64,000 bases of DNA from assembly GCA_023512835.1 (NCBI GenBank), contig CM042088.1, forward strand, positions 12,082,078-12,146,077, read 5' to 3'. Below are positions 1 through 10,645 of this stretch, in pieces (the first letter of the stretch is position 1; each line of letters begins with the position of its first letter). The stretch comes from Taxillus chinensis (lineage: Eukaryota > Streptophyta > Magnoliopsida > Santalales > Loranthaceae). Position numbers and translations under genes: made by a program. The notes under the pieces were generated by a model. That model was not told where the DNA came from. It ran no database searches and worked only from the letters and a program-made list of their open reading frames with translations.

Positions 1-1757
1 CTGGTCAAGTAATAAAATGGAGTATTAAGACTCTGGCTGTCGAACCCACAGGGAGGCAACAATTGCTGTTAAGCAATGAACACTAAGATAGCAAGTTGAA
101 ATTATTTCTGGACAATTAATTTTTGAGTTTTAAATTAAAGTATAAGTCTTAAACATGCAAAATGCAGAAACAATTGAGATTGTAATGCAATCCGAAGATA
201 GCAATGAATTAAAGGATCTAGGGTCACAATTTCACCACCCAATGCCTGATAATATTCTTGTTATGGTACTTGCTTAAAAACATTTGATTAATTCCAAGTT
301 TATAATGGTCATCACCCACTGCCCTAACACTTGGTCCATGAAAAGGGAAGTTTAAGTCTTTTAAACCACTTAGTCCATGAGAATAAAAGTTTTCAAACGT
401 AAACAACCAATTCGACAAATACAGACTTGATCCATCATGTAATGTCAAATCTAGTTCATCACATTCCACCCTAGACAAGGGCTGAAATAGCCAAACCATG
501 CATACATCAGACTTTGCATTAAACCCAAATGAACTAATTAAAAGCCCAGAATTTCATATAATAGCAAGCAGAATACCAGAACATTACAAGACCTTGGGGG
601 CTACATTGCTCCCCTAGAAGCAAGGCTTTACCCCATTATCATGTTCACAAACCCAGAAAATTCAAAATAATACATGACTCTAGTACCAGAAGGAAGGGAG
701 AGATACAAGAGATGGATAACAGCCTCAAAAAGTCTTCTCCTCTTCTGAAAGCAACCCCTTGCCGTCTAACTCAAGCACTGCCTCTATCTCCAAGAACGTC
801 CCTCTCTATCCTGTGTATGCATCTCAGCCTCCCAGAATTGATGTTGCTGCCTCTAAGATCTCCCTTTTTATAGGGCTGCAGGTGTTGTATAAAGTGTGCC
901 CTAATGCCAGCTATTGTCGCTACCAAAACGACATAGTTTTAGTAAATGACCCTTATTCTTCATTCAAACCTTAAAAATACCTTAAACCAAGCAGAATTTG
1001 ATCAAGCTTCAGAAGAGAAAAATATCAGCAGAACAAAACAAACCTGACTGTGCAAAAACATTCTTTCCCGTGACAAAGGTCATTGTCACGGGCACCTCCA
1101 TTTGCTCTGAAACTTCACCCAAGACTTTATCACATCGGATAGATGCCTTCCATGCAAAAACATCCTTGCCCGTGACAAAGGTCATTGTCATGGGTACCTC
1201 CATTTGGTCTTAAAATTTTATGAGAGGTATATGGCATCATTTGGAGCAACTTTTGTTCTGCACATGATATCATATGAAGCCTCCTACTAGGTCAAAAAAA
1301 TCAAATCCCAATATCACGTGCAAAATATTTTGTTGTCCTTTTGCTCTGAAATGTTTATGGGAGGTAGAGGGCATGATTTGGAGCAACTTTCCCTTCTTCA
1401 CATGATATTGTTAAGGCCATCTTCATGGTCCAAAAAATCAAAACGTGCTTGCTCAGCATTGATAGTGTGAAGAGACCTCTTGTAGCCTTGTCGCTTGTAG
1501 CCTTCAAAATGCCTCCTTTTGAGCTTATAAGTTGCCACAAGCTCCCTCTTTAGGAGATAGAGTAGTCTAGCTGATGACTAGAGAAGAAATCATCCAACAA
1601 CCTGCCCAAAACAACTCAAAAATACATATACAGCACAACCAGTGTCTTTCTTGGTGTTAGAGCAAATATATATGAAATATGGTACTAAAAAGGCTCTAAA
1701 CATGCTCTTTGATACCCTAAACAGGCTATAAAATAACGGCATAAATGCACGTTATCA
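1..1757 (-). repeat. Athila-like LTR, minus strand, cut by window start
   Basis: Reverse complement of the LTR at 11914-13435. It runs from the LTR start TGATAACG (its complement ends at 1757) to about 23 bases short of the LTR 3' end, which lies outside the window. Beyond 1757 the complement of the GAGGACAAGCAATGG block follows, as it does upstream of every Athila-like 3' LTR here, so this is the 3' LTR of a minus-strand element. It has a TATA-like site on the minus strand near 866-875, an ACGT-core near-palindrome at 922-943 and two hairpin motifs at 1069-1194. Family assignment rests on the complete element at 24643-35645. Confidence 0.85.
1069..1194 (-). promoter_or_regulatory. Paired inverted-repeat motifs in LTR U3
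   Basis: Two copies about 100 bp apart of CCCGTGACAA, a six-base centre, then TTGTCACGGG. The first has perfect 10-bp arms; the second has one change (CATGGG). They lie upstream of the TATA-like site, where enhancer elements of plant LTRs are expected. The plus-strand LTR has diverged versions near 12174-12310. A regulatory role is inferred from position and symmetry only. Confidence 0.45.
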
Positions 1758-3118
1758 AATACATCACACTTGAACCATTGCTTGTCCTCAAGAAAAAACA
1801 CAATCAGGCAAAAAGAAAACAAACACTCATTCATACATGAAGAAAAATAAAATAACAAACAAAAGAGTCATGTTTCCTAAGTATGCAACCTTATCATGCT
1901 GAAATGGGCATTTCAGTAAGCAAAACGAATTATAATTTAGCTCATTCATGTTCATACCTCTAAGTCCAATAACCATGCAGTCTCATTACTGAAAGTCAAA
2001 TATCAATAAGCATTCCTTGCTAAAATAGAACTTAGCAAGTCCTTACCAAGGTCAGAACTGCCTCACTCAGGTATAATGTTTCTTTCTCATGCTCAAGCCC
2101 AAGATCAATACCTAACAAAAATAGGGGTAGAAAAACTCATCACTACATTTTCCATTAGCTATTGCTTAAGTTCTTGCCAAGCATACATGGGAGTTCCAAA
2201 CCGTGCTCATCAACAAAAACACACACTCTATTTTACTTACTGATAAACACTTGGAGCTAAAGATTTAAGCTCACACTTTCGAAACAAATTGCAAAACAAA
2301 ACAACTTAGCCATTATGGCTGCAACACGAAAACAAAAACACATATAAACAGTAAGCCATTATGGCTTTTATTCTGGCAAACACTTTTTTTTTCCTGTTTT
2401 CTTTTTTTTTTTCACACTTCTTTTTAGTAATAACATTACAAGGTTGCATTTTATGCTCTCCCTTGATGGATTATTCACTCTTTTTTTTCTTTTTTATATA
2501 CTCACCTTTTATTTAATTTTTTTTATTTGCCTTTTTCTTTGCTGGAAGGAGAGAAAAATGTATTTCAATCCCTTTATTACATGACACAAAAGGCTCTTTG
2601 GCCTCTTTATTATAATGACAACAACACCAAGCACGGAGCACAAATAAGTAGTCATCATGCATACTTAACTCCTACCATTAAATAACTAATTTTGAATGCA
2701 GAGAGGAGCAAAGCAAACTATTACCCATACCCAAAAATGTCACTCAAGGGCTAGAAAGAGGCTGCCGATCTTAGTTTTTTTTTGTACTTTCTTTTTCCCT
2801 CAACTTTAAAGGCCACTAAGGTCTATCATAATATGTCATGCTCATTTAATATTCAAATGCTAGCTCCACTAACATGGTGATCTCATTCACAAGGTACAAA
2901 CATGAATAAACCAAAGCATAATACACTTTAATTACTTAAATTAAAATTTAGCCAAAAGTGCATACTTTATTATCCATGGCTCTCCACATACAAAACACAC
3001 ATTCAAACATGAAAACAATTTACACAACCATAAGGACAAGTAAATGGCGCAAGCCACCCCCACACCACACTTAAGAAATTGCTATGTCCTCAGAGTAGGA
3101 GATAAGGGAAAGGAAGAT
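1758..3118 (-). other. Non-coding 3' region of Athila-like element
   Basis: Lies between the C48 pseudogene and the 3' LTR of the minus-strand element. It matches, in reverse complement, 10646-11913 and 32632-34132: landmarks are the AAGCCATTATGGCT repeats, the long T/C-rich runs at 2380-2550, a block with CTTAAGTCCTTGCC-like text, and the GAGGACAAGCAATGG block beside the LTR. I see no coding potential. It belongs to the element and is not host intergenic sequence. Confidence 0.75.
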
Positions 3119-3120
3119 AC

Positions 3121-3870
3121 TTACCTTTGAGTAGGTAAACTGTAAAAGTAGATAACCTGGGCCACCATACTCCTAAGGTGCGCTACAAATTCAGCAGATG
3201 TTTCTCCTGTAAGCGCCCAGGTATCCTTATGCTGCAGCAAAGCTAGCAAATAATAACATACAAAAATCCCACAGCTGAACTGGTCAGGCTATTGGGGAAG
3301 CTCCATTTCATTGAAGTGCACGAGAGGGAACTTGGATGTCAACAACCCCTCTTTCTTGAGTGCTTCTTTGACTTTTTTCAAGAAACCATGGACTATCTTC
3401 TTCTTTCGGGTAGCAAATCCATGTGCTTGGCAAGGATCATACAATACCACATGTCAAACACTGAGGTCCAACTGAAGAAGCACAAAATGGCGGTCTACTA
3501 GGACAGGGATGAGGACCTCTTGCACTTGATGCAAGAACGATGACCTTCTGCAACTCCATTTATTCTTTGACGAAGAATATGCTCTGCCAAAGGTTGCTCA
3601 TATAGTTCACACAGCATGATGGAAGTGTATTGTGCCATAGGGTAGTCATTAGGCTCTGCCTCTACTACATGCCGCATGGTTCGGCAAAAAAGATCAACAT
3701 CGTCCACACATAAATATTCGTTAGCTAAGATCCGCTGCAGGTAGGACGATGTGAATACTTCAGAATCCCTAGCAAATTGCGCTTGCCAAGCTCCTCCTTG
3801 AATAAATTGCTCAAATGCTTCCGTAGCCTCAGGAGTTGACAAGGCTGGATTGAGAGTCACAAAAACTTGA
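3121..3870 (-). pseudogene. Ulp1-like C48 cysteine protease, C-terminal part
   Basis: Minus-strand homologue of the protease ORF at 9849-10645. Near 3690-3790 it encodes SSYLQRILANEYLCVDD-type sequence. Read with its frame breaks it retains PQ, a TAG, then PDQFSCGIFVCYY at about 3240-3280, which includes the catalytic Cys in the family-typical SCGIFVCYY context (the plus-strand copy has SCRIFVFYY). A frameshift near 3540 separates the N-terminal part, and the TAG sits just before the catalytic Cys. The natural stop TAA is at 3121-3123. C48 proteases cleave SUMO or related modifiers in known cellular members; the substrate here is unknown. It occupies the env-like position between pol and the 3' LTR. 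Confidence 0.75.
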
Positions 3871-4018
3871 CCTGAATAAATTGGGACACATGGAACACAT
3901 TGTGCACCCGACTCAATTGCGATGGCAATGCTAACCGGTAGGCCACGGGCCCTACACGAGCCATAATCTCAAAAGGACCAATAAACTGTGGAGATAGCTT
4001 GGTGACCTGAATAAATTG
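3868..4018 (-). pseudogene. Chromovirus integrase C-terminus fragment (filler)
   Basis: On the minus strand about 40 codons read [12 protein letters not shown], then AYRLALP and VHNVFHVS, which is the GPY/F end of a chromovirus-type integrase, unrelated to the Athila sequence around it. The block is bounded by a 16-bp direct repeat, TGACCTGAATAAATTG, at 3868-3883 and 4003-4018. It interrupts the C48 ORF between its linker and catalytic parts. The short length and flanking microhomology suggest templated filler at a repaired break and not an element insertion. Confidence 0.75.
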
Positions 4019-4876
4019 TGTCTATAGGTTTTGCAGCAAGTGCACTAGTCAAGTAATAAAATGGAGAATTAAGACTCCGATTGTCGAACCCACAGGGAGG
4101 CAACAATTGTTGTTAAGCAATGAACACTAAGCTAGCAAGTTGAATTTATGTCTGGACAATTGATTTTTGAGTTTTAAATTAAAGTATAAGTCTTAAACAT
4201 GCAAAATGTTGAAAATATTGAGATTGTAATGCAATTCAAAGATAGCAATGAATTAAAGGATCTAGGGTCACAATTTCACCACCCAATGCCTGATAATATT
4301 CTGGTTATGGTACTTGCTTAAAAACATTTGATTAATTCCAAGTTTATAATGGTCATCACCCACTGCCCTAACACTTGGTCCATGAAAAGGGAAGTTTAAG
4401 TCTTTTAAACCACTTGGTCCGTGAGAATAAAAGTTTTCAAATGTAAACAACCAATTCGACAAATACAGACTTGATCCATCATGTAATGTCAAATCTAGTT
4501 CATCACATTCCACCCTAGACAAGAGCTAAAATAGCCTAACCATGCATACATCAGACTTTGGATTAAACCCAAATGAACTAATTAAAATCCCAAAATTTCA
4601 TATAATAGCAAGCAGAATACCAGAACATTACAATACCTTGGGGGTTACATTGCTCCCCTATAAACAAGGCTTTACCCCATTACCATGTTCGCAAACCCAG
4701 AAAATTCAAAGTAATACATGACTCTAGTACCAGAAGGAAGGGAGAGATACAAGAGATGGATAACAGCCTCAAAACGTCTTCTCCTCTTCTTAAAGCAACC
4801 CCTTGCCGTCAAACTCAAGCGCTGCCTCTATCTCCAAGAACGTCCCTCTCTATCCTCTGTCTGCGTCTCAGCCTCT
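4019..4876 (-). repeat. Partial Athila-like LTR, minus strand
   Basis: Direct repeat of window positions 1 to about 835 with few differences, holding the 3' portion of the LTR on the minus strand (LTR 3' end near 4019-4023, reading TGCAGCAAGTGCACTAGTC). It stops at about 4876, where sequence coding for the C48 ORF linker begins, so the U3 part is missing. It lies inside a disrupted protease ORF next to the integrase filler and probably arrived by the same rearrangement. Confidence 0.85.
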
Positions 4877-5530
4877 GAAGAAACACCAAACCACCATTGT
4901 AGAGGCTCAATAAGTGGAATGAGAGCATGAGAAGAACTGGGGCCTGCCTGAGGTTCGAATGGAGCTGGTACTGCTAGATGAAAGTATAGCTGATAAGCAT
5001 GAGTCTCCTCCTCCTGTGGGTAGTGTGGGTACTCAGGTGTTTCCTTTGTCTGATCAAACTCAGGCTGGGCTGAAGGTACTATCTCTTCAGAAAGATCTAC
5101 AACTTGTGGTTTTTGAGACTTCTTCTTTTTGCCCAAACCTTTCCAAATTTTTCCCTGGAGTCCCTTCACTTCTTTTTGCTCTTTGATTAAGTGGGATTGG
5201 CTCTTTTGCAGTTGCCTGATTTGTTGCTTGGTTACTGCCTATTCTTCTTGAAGTTGATCTGTTCTTCACTTCAGGTCTTCATAAGACGAGCCGAAAGGTC
5301 GATCAGGAGCTTCCCATGCTCTTGTTGACGGTCGTGAAGTTGCTTGCTGGTGTTGGGATAGAAATTCCAATAACTCCTCTAACTGGATACAAGTTATGTG
5401 GCCATTGGTGAAGGCCCAATTGATCACCTCAGCTTCACTTATAACCTGCCTATTGATTCCTTGAAAGAAGTTGTACACATCTGCCGTATGAACATTATAT
5501 TGCAGCAAAGCTAACCTTCCTTTGTACAAA
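4877..5530 (-). pseudogene. N-terminal and linker part of Athila-like C48 ORF
   Basis: Minus-strand reading gives YNVHTADVYNFFQGINRQ, then GHITCIQLEELLEFLSQHQQ, a charged K/Q-rich stretch, KGLGKKKKSQKPQ, an acidic proline-rich region, and finally WWFGVSSE. The last residues match the start of the plus-strand protease copy at 9849, so this is the upstream half of the same ORF, which can no longer be read through because 3868-4876 intervenes. The conserved GHITC-QLEEL segment suggests a domain common in plant transposon-associated proteins; I cannot name it with certainty. At the right end it abuts the Tat-like fragment near 5530. Confidence 0.6.
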
Positions 5531-6073
5531 CAACATAGCAGAATATGAGGCTTGTGTAATGAGACATCAAGAAGCAATTAACAAAGGAATCAAGAAATTA
5601 CGAGTGTTCGGCGATTCGGCACTCATCATTTTTCACGTAAAGGGAGAATGGGAGACTCAAAACCACAAACTAATCCCCTATCGGGAGTACATTACGGAGT
5701 TAGCCGAGCAATTCGAAGACATCACGTTTGAGCATATGCCCAGGGAATACAATCAGATTCCTGATGCGCTGGCCACTCTAGCCTCCCTCCTTCGACTAGA
5801 CACAAAGTTGGAAGTCTAGTTTTTCGATATCCGTATACAAGATGCTCCTGCACATTGCATGACCATTGAAGAAAATATTAAACAAAAGCCCTGGTTTGAT
5901 GACATCAGTCAGTATTTGCTCAAGCAAGAATACACAGAAGAGGCCTCGAGTTTGATAAACGAAATATCCGAAGGTCGGCATCCAAGTACTACCTTGATGG
6001 TCCTATCCTATATAAGGGAAACCATGACATGGTGTTATTGCAGTGCTTGGCAAAAGAAGAGTCGAAATAGATA
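5531..6073 (+). pseudogene. pol: Archaeal-type RNase H (Tat lineage) and spacer
   Basis: An open frame to 5819 encodes NIAEYEACVMRHQEAINKG, then VFGDSALIIFHVKGEWETQN and EYNQIPDALATLASL. The AEYEA Glu, the GDS Asp and the DALA Asp are the expected catalytic acids of RVT_3-type RNase H. The first catalytic Asp would lie upstream and is missing. After a stop at 5817-5819 the spacer to integrase continues in other frames to about 6073, showing at least one frameshift. It would have degraded the RNA strand during reverse transcription. Confidence 0.8.
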
Positions 6074-7138
6074 ATGAAAGAAGTGCACGAAGGAGAATGC
6101 GGTTCACACGTAAATGGACATGCATTAACAAGACAAATCATGCGAATGGGCTATTATTGGGTAACCATGGAAAAGGATTGCATTGAATATGTGCGCAAAT
6201 GCCTCAAGTGTCAAATTTACGGCGATAAAATCCAAGTACCGCCATCCAGACTGCATGTGATGGTTTCCCCATGGCCGTTTTCACTTTGGGGCATCGACGT
6301 TATCAAACCAATCTCGCCAAAAGCTTCCAATGGTCACCGCTTCATCTTAGTGGCTATCGATTACTTTACCAAGTGGGTAGAAGCAGCGTCATATGCCAAC
6401 GTCACACAACCTGTGGTCCTTCGCTTTATGCGGAATAACATCATATGCTGCTATGGACTTCCTGAGCAGATCATAACAGATAATGCCACCAATCTGAATA
6501 ATCGAATGATGGGTAAATTGTGCGAAACGTACAAAATTCAACACCGCAACTCGACCCCCTATTGCCCAAAGATGAATGGAGCAATTGAAGCAGCCAATAA
6601 GAACATCAAGAACATTATCAGAAAAATGACTGAGACATACAAAGATTGGCATGAGAAGCTACCATATGCTTTGCACGCTTACCGCACCTCAGTACGAACA
6701 TCAATTGGGGAAACTCCGTTTTCTTTGGTCTACGGCATGGAAGCAGTTCTACCTGTCGAAGTAGAGATACCATCCCTCCGAGTACTCAAGGATACTCAGC
6801 TTGAAGAAATAGAATGGGCCCAAAGTTGTTATGAGCAGTTGAATTTAATTGAGCGCAAACGCTTGGCAGCTGTTTGCAGAGGACAGTTATATTAACAGAG
6901 AATGATGAACAACTACAATAAAAAGGTGAAGCCCAGAAGCTTTCAAGTGGGTGACCTCATCCTCAAGAATATTTTACCAATTCAACACGACCATAGAGGC
7001 AAGTGGACTCGCAATTATGAAGGCCCATATGTGGTGAAAAAAGCATTCTGAGGAGGTGCCTTAATCCTTGCTAGAATGGATGGTGATGAGCTCCCTAACC
7101 CAGTGAATAGCGATGCGGTGAAAAAGTTCTATGCTTAA
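6074..7138 (+). pseudogene. pol: Integrase of Tat/Ogre-like element
   Basis: HHCC zinc-binding region near the start (HEGECGSHVNGH, then CLKCQIYG), a DDE core with WGIDV, IITDNATN and NGAIEAANKNIK, and a C-terminal GPY/F part (GDLILKN, NYEGPYVV). The first 273 codons are open to TAA at 6893-6895; the same frame then resumes with QRMMNNYNKK, meets TGA at 7049-7051 and ends at TAA 7136-7138. The break positions look like single point changes. All three catalytic acids are present, so the domain decayed recently or only lightly. Confidence 0.88.
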
Positions 7139-8311
7139 CTCTCATACCTCTCAACAAGATTCTCATCCCAGCAATGAGCGGACTTGGTGAAAACCCGAAA
7201 AGGCACCAAGGGTAAAACACAAAGCTCCAACAAAAGCCAAAGAAGCAAGCAAAGGCGGACTTGGTGAAAACCCAAAAGGGCACCAAGGGTAAAATACATA
7301 GCCAACGACAAATCCTGAAGGGTGAAAGCTGTTAGAATCCAAGGATCAGGACCACCTAAAAAAGGATCCTTTGCAAACAGTGGAAACAGCATCACCTAAA
7401 GACAACAGCTGTAAACGGTGGAAGACCTGGTCAAACCTAAGGTACGCTCAAATCAAATTTGTATATTATGCTTTTTCAAGACTTGTAATTCTGTTTATCA
7501 GATTACAACAATAGGGCACTTTTTATGATATACATATGTTTTGTGGGATCAAACCAGCAAAATCCCATTTTATATCCTTAATCATATTTTATCATCTTCA
7601 TTTCACATTTAAGTAGAGTATCATAAATCCCCAGTAAGCTCTTTTAGCATTGCCTTAGGAGTAGGGTCAAGCTCAAAATCCCCAAACAAATTAAGTCCCC
7701 CGACTCAGAGTTCCCATATCTCCACAGAATATCACTATCCCCAGAGAAGTCATCAAGTCGAGCTCCTTAATGTGACGAAGCTAAATTTAACAGACCCTTC
7801 ATGCACAAAAGGGAGTTCCCCAGCAAACATAGAACGGACTCCCCAGCCAGAGAGAAAATTGTTCCCAAACAAGTTGAAAGTTAGCCAACCTCTCTAACAA
7901 CATTGAGATAAATCTCCAGCCTTTGCCAAAACATCACATTGCATTCGATGCATACATTGCATTGCATCACATTGCATTATATTTCACCACAAGTTGAGGT
8001 TTATGTATCCCTACATACAGCACATTGCATTCCATGCCTCATTTGTATACATTCAGCATATTCTGCAATTTCAGGAATGTTATCACCTTTGAAGATCCTA
8101 AGAGCTCATCCTCAGCAAGCTTCTCATCAAGCCTTCCTAGCTTTCTTTGTTCAACTATACAAATCTTCCTTTACAATTTCCCCAAGCTCGAAAAGCACCC
8201 TTTTGACACTCGAATAAACTTCTTCCCTTTCCGGGTAACCTCGTAAAGTGATCTCATTGAGTGAACTCGTAGACGGAGCCCATATGTCCTCTTCAACAAT
8301 CATGTACTCTT
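7139..8311 (+). other. Non-coding 3' region of Tat/Ogre-like element
   Basis: Sequence between integrase and the minisatellite. It holds a local duplication near 7165-7290 (GCGGACTTGGTGAAAACCC twice, about 80 bp apart), a run of CATTGCAT-type short repeats near 7935-8035, and otherwise no open frame with recognisable product. Long non-coding 3' regions are usual in Tat/Ogre elements. Confidence 0.7.
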
Positions 8312-8717
8312 GTTAGGCCGTAGATGCCTTTTCAATTCTTGTCAGGCCTTGGATGCCTTTTTCCTTTCTGTTAGGCCTTTGATGCCTTTTCCCTTTCTGT
8401 CAGGCCTTGGATGCCTTTTCAATTTCCTGTTAGGCCCTAGATGCCTTTTCAATTCTTGTCAGGCCTTGGATGCCTTTTCCCTTTCTATCAGGCCTTGGAT
8501 GCCTTTTCAATTTCCCGTTAGGCCCTAGATGCATTTTCAATTCCTGTCAGGCCTTGGATGCCTTTTCCCTTTATGTTAGTCTTTGGATGCCTTTTCAATT
8601 CCTGTCAGGCTTTGGATGCCTTTTCACTTTTTCTTAGGCCTTGCTTGCCTTTACAATTGCTGATTAGGCCTTGCTTGCCTTTTCCATTTCTGTTAGGCCT
8701 TAGATGCCTCATCACAA
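8312..8717 (+). repeat. Minisatellite, about 14 units of 29 bp
   Basis: Head-to-tail units of about 29 bp with core AGGCCTTGGATGCCTTTTC followed by a variable T/C-rich tail (AATTCCT or CCTTTCT alternating). Fourteen units fill 406 bp. The last three units change GGATGCC to CTTGCC or AGATGCC. It sits in the 3' region of the Tat/Ogre-like element between integrase and the LTR. Confidence 0.9.
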
Positions 8718-8882
8718 TTATTCAAACCCACCAACCAAGAAGCTGTTTTTCACTCTGGGGAACAGACCTGACCATTGCATTCTATTCTTCCTCTGTGCAA
8801 GGTACGCCAGGTAAGTGCTCCAACCCGTCCAAAATGACTCCCTTTTATTTTTGTACGCTATTTGTATACAAACATTGCACAA

Positions 8883-8893
8883 AGAGGGGCAGC
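8883..8893 (+). promoter_or_regulatory. Polypurine tract of Tat/Ogre-like element
   Basis: AGAGGGGCAGC lies directly against the LTR start TGTTGG at 8894. A purine-rich run in this place primes plus-strand DNA synthesis. The assignment rests on position and composition. Confidence 0.65.
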
Positions 8894-9848
8894 TGTTGGA
8901 CCCCATTTTGTCCAGGTTGTACATACTAACCCCATTTGGTGTATATACCTTTTTTGCCTATGCTATATACCTTGTTGAATAGGTCCTTAGAGATTCCCCG
9001 CGATTTGCACAAGATGGATGCATTGACACAAACCGGGAAGCCAAAATGGATAACCATTGCTACAAATCCCTGAAGTACCCCAAGACCAATACCAGGGGAT
9101 AGAGGAGGAAATTTGGAGAATAACGTACTTGATTGAGCTCAATTCCGATGAAAAACGAAGAAGTTATGGCCAAAACAATTTTCATTGGAAAAAGTCAAAC
9201 TTGCGAAAAGACGGTCAATGCCCCTGATCAAATTGCCTGGAAAAGTGACTTTGTGAAATTCTCAAAAACATCTATTTAGGCAAATACAAGTCTTCCCAAA
9301 CAATCCCCCAAAGTTCACCCAAAAAAAACAAAAACACAAAAACAAAGAACAAAAATAAAAACAAAAAAAACAAAAAAACAAAAAAAACATGTTTCCATTT
9401 TTTAGGACTTCAATTTCCAAAATAAAACCAAAAAAACTCAAAATAAACCCCTAGGATCTCATTCTCCACTTTAAACAAAAACCCAAAACTTTTAGGATTC
9501 CCTTTAGAAACTTAGGGTAAATCCATTTTTTTAAATAAAAAACTTTGCTAAATAAAAATCATAGACTTTTTAGGAAATCTAACCCAGTCGTGGAAGTGCA
9601 AATAAAATAGAAAACCTCCTCCTCCGAAAATAGATACCGAAAGGGCACTGTAGGGGTGCTAATCCTTCCCTATATGTAACCAACTCTCAAACCCTTCTTT
9701 GATAATGCAGACCACACGTTTAAACTACCCAAAGTGGAGGGTATCCAACTGTATCCCAAAAACAGTTGGTGGCGACTCTAAAATTTTCTCACCATTGGTT
9801 TAGTTTGGGCTCACCCCAAACGGGCCCGGACGAAAACCAGTGATAACA
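8894..9848 (+). repeat. 3' LTR of Tat/Ogre-like element
   Basis: A 955-bp stretch beginning TGTTGGACCCC after the polypurine tract and ending GTGATAACA. It carries a GGTGGCGACTCT block about 80 bp before its end, as is common in LTRs of this lineage, and an A-rich segment at 9325-9395. No second copy is in the window, so the ends are inferred from terminal TG/CA and from the abrupt change to C48-coding sequence at 9849. Confidence 0.7.
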
Positions 9849-10645
9849 GTGGTCTAGTGTTTCTTCAGAGGCTGCACAAGAGGATTTATTGGGCAAGCCG
9901 ATATATGTGAACCTCCATCCAGCATTGTCAACTCCTGAGGCTATGGCAGAGTTTGAGCAATTCCTTCAAGGTGGAGCTAGGCAAGCGTGATTTGCTAGAG
10001 ATTCTGAAGTGTTCACAGTATCCTACTTGCAGCGGATCTTAGCTGACGAGTATCTATGTGCGGTCGATGTTGACCTTTTTTGCAGAACCATGCGGCATGT
10101 AGTGGAGGCAGAGCCTAATGACTACCCTCTAGCGCAATACACTTCCATCATGTTGTGTGAGTTTTATGAGCAACCTCTAACGGAGCATGTTCTTCGTCAA
10201 CGAATAAATGGAGATATAGAAGGTCATCGTTCTTGGCATCAAGTGCAAGAGGTCCTCATCCCTGTCTTAGTAGACCGCCATTTTGTGTTGCTGCAATTGG
10301 ACCTGAGTGTGGGGCATGTGGTGTTATATGATCCTTGCCAAGCACATGGATTTATCACACGAAAGAAGAAGATCGTCCATGGTTTCTTGAAAAAAGTCAA
10401 AGACGCACTCAGGAAAGAAGGGCTGCTGACATCCAAATTTCCTCTCGTGTACTTCAATGAAATGGAGCTTCCCCAACAGCCTGATCAGTTCAGTTGCAGG
10501 ATTTTTGTTTTCTATTATTTAATAGCTATATTACAGCAAAAGGATACTTAGGCACTCACAGGGGAAACTTCTGCTGACTTTGTAACGCGTCTTAGGAGGA
10601 TAGTGGCCCATGTTATCTTCTACTATAGCTTTCCACTCAACGGTA
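9849..10645 (+). pseudogene. Ulp1-like C48 cysteine protease, plus-strand copy
   Basis: Reads WSSVSSEAAQEDLLGKPIY onward in one frame, with TGA at 9988-9990 and TAG (Trp in the sister copy) at 10549-10551. The 180-codon open part from 10009 holds RHFVLLQLDL with His91, VVLYDP with Asp108, LPQQPDQ with Gln157 and FSC with Cys163. The His-Asp spacing of 17 and Gln-Cys spacing of 6 fit the C48 catalytic layout. It lacks the N-terminal half seen at 4877-5530. It sits between the Tat-like LTR and the Athila-like 3' region, the env-like position of its own element. Substrate unknown. Confidence 0.8.

Larger units (their letters stand above)
5531..9848 (+). mobile_element. 5'-truncated Tat/Ogre-like Ty3/gypsy retrotransposon
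   Basis: Order on the plus strand: archaeal-type RNase H, integrase, long 3' region with a minisatellite, polypurine tract and one LTR. The additional RVT_3-type RNase H before integrase is diagnostic of the Tat lineage (Ogre, Grande and relatives). No 5' LTR, gag, protease or RT is present; the element starts mid-RNase H at the junction with the minus-strand Athila-like ORF. The 3' end abuts the plus-strand C48 pseudogene at 9849. The left partner of any target duplication is lost. Confidence 0.85.

Noticed and set aside
5559..5577. Minus-strand reading of C48 N-terminus continuing past 5530
   Set aside because: From about 5530 the sequence encodes plus-strand Tat-type RNase H (AEYEA), so the minus frame beyond that point is accidental.
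8312..8717. CRISPR-like regular repeat
   Set aside because: The 29-bp units are contiguous without unique spacers and lie in a plant retrotransposon; it is a minisatellite.
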